Assembly (NCBI GenBank): GCA_023935145.1
Contig: CM043700.1
Location: 138,227,328-138,291,327 of the forward strand
Length of the DNA: 64,000 nt
Direction: 5' to 3'
Source: Bretschneidera sinensis
Taxonomy: Eukaryota; Streptophyta; Magnoliopsida; Brassicales; Akaniaceae
Positions 57,224 through 64,000 of this stretch are shown here, one piece after another (the stretch's first letter is position 1; the number at the start of each line of letters is the position of its first letter). The translations under genes were made by a program, and so were the position numbers. Below the pieces are notes generated by a model that did no database searches, was not told where the DNA came from, and was given only the letters and a program-made list of their open reading frames with translations.

Positions 57224-59791
57224 TTATTTGTAATTTTCAGGCTTCAAAATGCCAACATAAGGCAAGTTCCTGTATAGTTCAGCAAAGTCCATCCCGTAAC
57301 CCACCACGAAATAATCTGGGCACTGACCAAAAAGAAAAATCACATTAATACCCAATTCATGTTGCTCATCAGTCATGATGATAGAATGAGATGGGATTTC
57401 AATGAAACTGAGCTCCTGGAAGTTAGTTCCAACTAAAACAACATATTTATACATACTAAATAAAAGAATCCATAAATCTCCACTAGCTTTATCAACCTAT
57501 TTTAGCAACTGATCACTTAAAGTAGATGAATTTAGAGATTTGGGACCTTCTGGTAGGAAAATATCAAGAATCGTAATTAGCTAGGAGCCAAATCATCAAA
57601 TCCATAGATCATCGTATCTAGGGACTGAGCCAAAGAGCATACATCAATCACATATAGCTTTTACACAAATTGATTAACAGGTCAATCAACCAAGCAAAAA
57701 TGTGGTGTATGTGGTGATCTACATGATTCAACCCAAATAATGCATCAAGTTGAGGTGACAATCTAATATGAATGATCCATGCCATCAATTGGTGCATCAT
57801 CCATGCTTACTTCCTAAAAGTACAACCACAACCTTGTGCAAATATCCTTTAGAGCTTCTAAGAAAACAAGCACTGCATCAATACATAATTACCACTAATA
57901 TAAAAAATAAAAATCAGGACATTCTTCAAGGATATAACTGACCTCATCAAATTTTTAGCCTTTTAAGACAGATCTATTTCTGGTCAGGTTGGAGGCACCT
58001 AGTCTAACTCTAGGCCATGACACGGAAATAATAGATTGTTAATGCAATATATATTCCAACGTTTAAGATAAACCATTTATTAAAAAAATGAGAAACAGAG
58101 AGATTACCTCAAACCCCTTGTAAAACTTTCCTTTACCTACTAGCTCAAAATGAACCTTCCTTCTTGCTGGTTTGTCAAGGAAAGTGCACACTGAAACCGA
58201 GGATGCTCCTTTCGATTCCAAGTGTGGAATGAGACATGACAATGTGTTTCCTGTATCTACAATGTCCTCAACCTGATATAAACAGATAATTATGAAGATG
58301 TACGTGGTCTGAAATATCAATATAACACATTAAATAACTAAATAAAATAGAACTTAGATGTGATGATTAACTCTATTTCTTCTTTTTGAGAGGAGAAGAA
58401 CATTTAAACTAACGTATGCACATCCGTGGACATTAGCCTATATGTATCTACACAAGCATAGTGCATGCACAGAAATTAGAAAAGCATAAAAGACATCCAT
58501 GTATCCTAACTCTTTATGATCTTCTCATGGCGCTGTTATACTAGGGAAGAAACTCTCAAGTTTTTCATGTCATGATAAGATTAAATAATTTATGAAACTT
58601 GCAAGTAATGAAATCCTGAAAGATGCAAAGAGATTCTTAGAAACATTGTCTTCTACTCTTATATGCTGATGATACTCTCAAATGAACAATAGCTATACAC
58701 CTCTTGATTTTGAATTTGATACAAGGTACATTAACCAACAGGAAATTTTTTTTGGTTCTTTTTGCTCAATTCAATACAAATGCAATCGAAATACAAAATA
58801 GCCCCCATCAAATTCCTCATTATACAAACAAACTATTTCTTCTTGATCAACTGAAACCAAAACGACACTAAAATACTATTTGGAGAATTTTCTTTTATCT
58901 TTTTGGCGCGATTCAATAAAAGAAAAACAACTGAAATACAAAATAGCCTCCATCAAATTCATCATTATACAAACGAACCATTTCTTCTTGTTCAAGTGAA
59001 AACAAAACGACACTAAAATGGTATTCGGATATTTATTTTTCCTTTTCTGCACAATTCAATAAAAAGGAAGTCAAATTCCTCATTATACAAACAAACCATC
59101 TCTCCTTGTTGTCAAGACTCAGAGGATAGCTCATTACAAGAAACAAACAGAGAAATGCGGGCTGTTTGGGTAAGAGTTTTTTATTTTAAGTTTTCGAAAA
59201 CCGTTTTAAGATTTTTGGATATCCTGAACTAGACGAAGCACAAAATGAAATGTTATTTGTATATTAGAGTTTTTGTAAAAGTGATTATAAAATCCGATTT
59301 TTTGAAAACTGTTTTAAAAACTATTTGGCAAAAATAAAAAAAAGTTTTTGAAAACTAAAAAAAACTTAACACAGTTTTCAAAAACTGATCCAATCATATC
59401 TTAACCCACCCCATTTTATAATAAGATTGAAAGAAACAGAGATAGATAGATAAATAGAGCATATGTTATAGGAAAAGTGAAATGGTGGTACCAAAATAAC
59501 ATGCTTGGCGTTGACATCGAGCTTCAAGTTGAGGGAGATTCTGGGAGCCCCATTGGAGAGGGTACCAGAGCCGTAGGATTCAGCTCGGACTAAATCGATG
59601 GAGATGGGCAAGTCGATATGCCTAATAAGGTCGGCGAAGAAGATGCAGGCACCAGTGGCCACGGCCACAAGGACAGGAGGTTGAGACTCGGCCTTGAAAT
59701 CCTCTGTGATTTGAGAACCCAGTTGGCTCACTCGCTGGACGATTTGGTCCTCAGGGAATAAGACCCTCTCAATGTGTGAGTGCAAAGACAT
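57224..59791 (-). CDS. HGPT: Hypoxanthine-guanine phosphoribosyltransferase
   Basis: A purine salvage enzyme that joins hypoxanthine or guanine to PRPP to give IMP or GMP. Three exons on the minus strand, 59791-59492, 58272-58108 and 57322-57224, with GT-AG junctions and all phase 0, give 187 residues, the usual plant length. The PRPP-binding loop [10 protein letters not shown] starts exon 2 (residues 101-110), after the ILV of exon 1. Other family motifs are [26 protein letters not shown] and the C-terminal [20 protein letters not shown]. No targeting sequence is evident, so it is probably cytosolic. Intron 1 carries a 145-bp tandem repeat. It is divergent from the MRNIP-like gene, with about 950 bp between the start codons. 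Confidence 0.95.
58760..59105. repeat. Tandem repeat of about 145 bp in intron 1 of HGPT
   Basis: Two full units and a third with a 27-bp deletion share AATACAAAATAGCC, TCAAATTC-TCATTATACAAAC and AACGACACTAAAAT. The spacing is 145 bp between units 1 and 2 and 118 bp between 2 and 3. Immediately 3', 59160-59395 is a T-rich stretch with GAAAACTGTTTT-type inverted words that may be another MITE. Confidence 0.75.
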
Positions 59792-60739
59792 TTTCGAAAC
59801 ACACGCAAAGACTGAGAAAGAGAGCGAGGGTTTTACTCGCGTGGTCTTGCAGTTTTAGTGTCAGCGGGCTGTTTGGATAATTTGGAAAGCAAACTAGAGA
59901 TGAGCAAAATAATTCGGCAACGGTGAAACTTTGAAATTTTTCGACCCATCACTTCTTGTTGTATTAGCTTTTATATTTTATACAAATATATTAGGTAAAT
60001 TTGTTGATTATTTAATTAATTTTATATATATTTTTTTTATAAAAAATGATATGTATTTGAATATTAGTGGACAGTTGATATAGTGTTTGTGTTTTATATT
60101 AAACTAGGACAGAAACAAAAAATAATTGAGAATCGTTGTATCAAAATAATAAAATTATTAATTGTATTTGCTTTCTCGAGAGTATTAGAATATGTTTTTG
60201 ACTGCTGAAGGCAAAGAATCTAACATCGTCAAGGAAAGGCGAGCTTGGTAATTTCGGATGATGATTTGGGCAAGAGCCCACGTAACGGCTTGGGAAAATG
60301 TTGTATGTGAAAGATCAATGATAAAATAAACATCCATCAAGATTTTGACCTAAACAATTACTAAAGCTAATCAAATCATGAATATCAATTCTCATACATG
60401 GACAAGCTCGATAAGAATTTATTCAAGAAATCAATGTAAAAAGTTATAAATCTCTAAAAAAATATATAAATTAATTTTCAAAAAAACTAACTCTTAAGAG
60501 TTTGTATTATTGAGAGTCAATAATTCACAAAAAAAATAAAATTCCCATAAAACAAGCCTACAATCTGTTAAAGCCCATCCATAACTAGGCAGGCCAATAA
60601 TCCCCCAATAAAAAATTATACCCAAAAAAGCGCCAAAACTCAAGAAGTACTAAAATCAAATGGCATAAGATTCCATCAAAAAATCAAAACCAGAAGACGC
60701 ACAGGCGAAAGCAATTCTCTCTCTAACACGAGCAGAAAA
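59792..60739. promoter_or_regulatory. Shared divergent promoter region, HGPT and MRNIP-like gene
   Basis: A roughly 950-bp AT-rich interval between two divergent start codons. It must hold both promoters. No specific elements are called with confidence beyond AAGCCCATCC near 60570. Confidence 0.4.
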
Positions 60740-62548
60740 ATGGGAACTACCATCTTCATCGCTCTCCAGTGTTGCCAATGCTCCACCATGCAGGCAAATC
60801 CTCTCTCTCTCTCTCTCTAAATTTGAATTCTGAAAATGTTGAATACTAAATTCAAAAGGATTTTCAGGTGAAGCAGCAGAAGAAAAGCAGCAACAAGTGG
60901 AGTTGCGTGGTCTGCAATCAGAAGCAGTCCGTACAGAAGGTGTTCGCTCAAGGCTACATGGCCAAGGATCTCCGCTTGTTCGTCCAGTCCGTCAACATGT
61001 CCCGTAAATCTGCCGAAGAAAACCAAAACCTCTTTGACGACGAAGATGGTAATGATGATGATCAGGTTCTTCCTGCAGCTAATCAGAGGAAAAGGCGCAC
61101 CGATTGGACCGAGTACCTCGACCCACAAAATCTTCATGAGAAATTAATTTCAGACGAACAACAAAAAGATGGTAACTATTCCTATTAATTTGATTTCATG
61201 AAATCGCAATAACAAAATAGAGTTTCATTTTTAAAATTAAATTAATTAACTCATGTATTGTTGTGCTTATAGATTTGAATAAAATTATTTTTATCATTGC
61301 ACACCATGAATTTGAATCCCCATTGGTAGTAATTCTTTAAAAAAAAAAAAAATTAATTTCTTAGTTCGTTATGATTCTTAGTAAATTAAATTGTGTAGGA
61401 GGTGATTTTGAGCCAAAGATCGTGACGGAATTGCCCAAGGAGATGTTCAAGAGACCTAAATTGAACAACTATACTAGTAGGGAAGGTGATGATAATCTTT
61501 ACAAGCCGGATTTTTCCCAGAGAAATTCGAAAAACAAGGTAATTGAGATTTCTTTGCTTTGATGAGGGAAGAGACGAGAACAAAAGAAAAGTTAATTAGA
61601 GTATATAACACAAAACTACAGAAACCGAGATTACTTAAGCTAAGGTACTGTTAAGGGTTTTTTTTTTATTATTTATTTTATATTAAATGAGGAGAGAGTA
61701 TTTGGAAGGGTACTCAGTACACCTATCATTTCAAATCCTCTCTAAACCCTTTTTGTCAGTCAATTTTTATTTTGTTACATTGATTAAAAAGGGTATCAAA
61801 CCTGAAATTTTTTATGGACAATCCGGAGTTAATCACGAAGAAGTTTGGGTTCAATTCTTTTAAATTATAGAAATATGGATGGAGATGGTGCTATCCAAAC
61901 AGAAAAATGTAGATTGATTTTCATTTCCTCTACTTTCTTTCGTATAGAACATCCAAGTAAGAGGAATAATAATCATCCAAAATCCTCTCCATTCCTCTCT
62001 ACTTTTCATCCTCATCTCTCATTTTCTCTCCCGTCAAACATCCGAACACAGTGTAAAAAGATGGCCTTGTTGATTCTGTTGCAGCGTTTTCGGGGTTTAT
62101 TTTGGTATTGTACATTATACACCTGCCAACTTCTCTGGTTTAGTTTTCTTGTCTTTGAATTGATTGCTAGTAAGAAATACTGGTAGTAGGGTAAATTTGC
62201 ACCTAATTTCAATCTAAGAAGGTAGATAGGAAAACACAATAAAGCTAAGCAATCAGTATGATGACTAAAGCTAACATGTAGAAGTTCTTGATTTTGTGCA
62301 TAAACCGAGAATGTATAGCTTGCTAGCATATTGAATTGCAGGTAAGGAAGGAGCCAATGACTTTTAAGCCAATAATATCCAAGGGGGCTTCAAAGTGGAA
62401 TGATTACATAACCCAAGATGAGGATGACTTGCAACTTGGTACAAGGACAAACTTCACAGATCATATGAGTGAGTGGAGCAATGCTGTTCTGGAGAATGAT
62501 ACGAATGATCAAAGGGTAGAAGAAGACATACACCCTGATTTCATCTGA
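60740..62548 (+). CDS. MRNIP-like zinc-ribbon protein (MRN-complex-interacting protein family)
   Basis: Four exons, 60740-60793, 60868-61171, 61399-61538 and 62342-62548, encode 234 residues. The first intron (74 bp) begins with GC (ATGCAG|GCAAAT); the others are GT-AG. The N-terminus carries two Cys pairs (C11/C14 and C31/C34), in CCQCSTMQ and CVVCNQKQS, forming a presumed zinc ribbon. It is followed by KVFAQGYMAKDLRLFVQSVN, the conserved core of plant and animal MRNIP-type proteins. The rest is acidic and disordered, with a second conserved patch, SKWNDYITQDEDD. The human relative stabilises the MRE11-RAD50-NBS1 complex in DNA repair. A role in plants is inferred by family only. A CT microsatellite fills most of intron 1. 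Confidence 0.85.
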
Positions 62549-63908
62549 AGCTTCCTATACTCTTCCAATTTCAATTTTTTTTCTCGGGATCTTGAACCAA
62601 AATCAATAGGAAAGAAAGCTACTTTTCACTGGCATGGTGTTTAAATTGACTACCTTTCATGATGTGCTATTCTTCCAGTATGATTTCTCTGACTAGAACA
62701 ACATTTAGGAAGTGAAACATGGTTATCTGTCAGCATCATATGAAGCGCTGATGCACACCCATTAACACTATACCACTTTGTATTCCGTAACAGATTTCAG
62801 GTTGGCTATAAAAAGAAAATGTTTTGATAGTTCATATTGAATTCTATACATCTTATTCTATGCATATGATGGAAATGATATATACTTGACCAAAAGGATT
62901 GCAAAAAAAAAAAATTGTAATTTTAGTATTTTACAATTTTTAATTTTCAAAATATTACTGTAACGGGCCCTTGTGGGGGCTTGCGTGATGAATTTTTTTA
63001 TTAAAGCGATTTTAATATAAATGCTGCAATAATGAATTTAATCACGATATAAACTTATAATACTATTACATGATTTCGTTCCCAATATTTACTTAAAATG
63101 AGAAAAATGAAAAAAGAAAATAACCAATACCTAATTAAACAAACAATCTAATGATAAAAGTAAAAACAATTATCTTTTGATTGTTTGGTGTCCATCTTAT
63201 CAATTTTGATAGGTTAAATATAATATATTGTTGATTTTATCTATTCGAGCTTTCCAAATATCATTACCATTCAAAGATCCTATTGTTTATTTCTCAGAAA
63301 TATAAATCGGAATAAAGTTAACTACTAACCTAAGAAGAGGAAAGTGAAAGTATTTTTTTTCATATCAAAGTTTGGGGCACTACTAACTTTACAAATAGTT
63401 GAAAACTTAGTTAAGATTCTCCATAGTGAAGCAAGTCACAACCTTCTGAACTCGCTATACAGCCGATACTGTGGATTTGCTCCCTGTTATGAAGCAAAAC
63501 ATGGTTACAATTATAGCAGCAATCATAAGAAACATATAACAGCTACTCCATCACAGGGCTTAATGACAGCTAAACAAATAGACTAATCTCCAAATTCAGA
63601 TCAACATTTTAAAGGGTCAAAAACTCATTTAATGACTACAAGCACTTCAATTCCAAATAAAGGCGTAAAAACAATGCCATGGGGTGATACTTCCACCGTG
63701 GGATTCTACAATCTCAGAATCTCTCTCCAAAAAAGATAACATTACTACCCTTTAAAAAAGGCAATAGAAGCAATGAAACATGCTTCAACTGCCAGAGCTT
63801 GGTATACAATGTGTACAAAAATTGGCTATGAGACACTAAGTACGGAAAAAATGAAAATTTGACCAGCCAAAGCATTCGAACAAATCTGACAAGTAAGTTG
63901 GTTGCGAT
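62549..63908. other. 3' flank of the MRNIP-like gene and spacer
   Basis: Probable 3' UTR up to about 62850, then AT-rich spacer. From about 63600 it may be the 3' UTR of the minus-strand gene entering from the right. The ORF at 63344-63586 is not supported. Confidence 0.45.
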
Positions 63909-63975
63909 TCAGCATGCACAACCACCTCTCTGCTCAGTTTCTGAAACAGCAGCATCAGGTATGCCTTGGAAATAT
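63909..63975 (-). CDS. Possible last exon of a Rab-like small GTPase (partial, 5' outside window)
   Basis: On the minus strand a good acceptor (TTAATTGCAG) at 63976 opens a frame reading YFQGIPDAAVSETEQRGGCA, then Cys and stop at 63909-63911. A short variable tail ending in C-x-C is the geranylgeranylation signal of Rab GTPases, and last exons of Rab genes often encode just this. The GTPase domain itself would lie beyond the window. The call rests on this tail alone. Confidence 0.35.
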
Positions 63976-64000
63976 CTGCAATTAAAATTAAAAGAATAAT

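Noticed and set aside
63344..63586. 80-codon plus-strand ORF near the right edge
   Set aside because: Composition and lack of homology fit chance; the same region is more likely 3' flank of a minus-strand gene.

Overview
The window is nuclear DNA of a flowering plant. Genes are split by GT-AG introns (two use GC-AG donors), spacers are very AT-rich, and Copia and Ty3/gypsy-type LTR elements, SINE-like elements and MITEs are scattered between and inside genes. The proteins look like those of a eudicot, probably a woody one. I could not determine the species.

Layout: 1-3.9 kb, 5' part of a type I inositol polyphosphate 5-phosphatase gene on the minus strand, running off the left edge. 3.9-14.4 kb, AT-rich spacer with a duplicated block, MITEs, a decayed short-LTR Copia fragment and a leader-exon-like stretch. 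14.5-28.3 kb, an eight-exon plus-strand gene for a plastid S1-domain RNA-binding protein (RLSB/PDE338 type). Its 9.2 kb sixth intron carries a complete but disabled Copia element with matching target duplications, beside an older LTR-type repeat with a hAT-like insertion. 34.7-38.6 kb, an RGI5-type leucine-rich-repeat receptor kinase with a GC-AG intron. 42.3-42.8 kb, a solo LTR with a perfect 5-bp duplication. 43.7-44.2 kb, a small protein gene, probably organellar. 45.6-51.1 kb, the DEAD-box RNA helicase RH39 in nine exons. 52.6-56.1 kb, a second RH39-like gene. 57.2-59.8 kb, hypoxanthine-guanine phosphoribosyltransferase. 60.7-62.5 kb, a MRNIP-like zinc-ribbon protein, divergent from it. 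63.9 kb to the edge, a possible last exon of a Rab-like GTPase.

The most unusual object is the second RH39-like gene. Four exons in the same order and phase as RH39 encode a first RecA-like domain whose ATPase motifs are altered (Walker A Lys to Arg, DEAD to DDAD, PTREL to TTEEL, TPGR to TPGE). The second RecA domain is absent. The fifth exon instead encodes a poly(A)-binding-protein C-terminal (MLLE/PABC) domain. The frame is open through all five exons, so it may be a working pseudohelicase-MLLE chimera.

Several genes share an organelle theme (S1 protein, RH39, its chimera, the small protein), and their upstream regions often carry TGGGCC/GGCCCA motifs. From memory, the gene set combines neighbours that Arabidopsis keeps in two places on chromosome 1 (around At1g341xx and At1g717xx). 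Both of those places also hold a PABP gene, which may explain where the MLLE exon came from.
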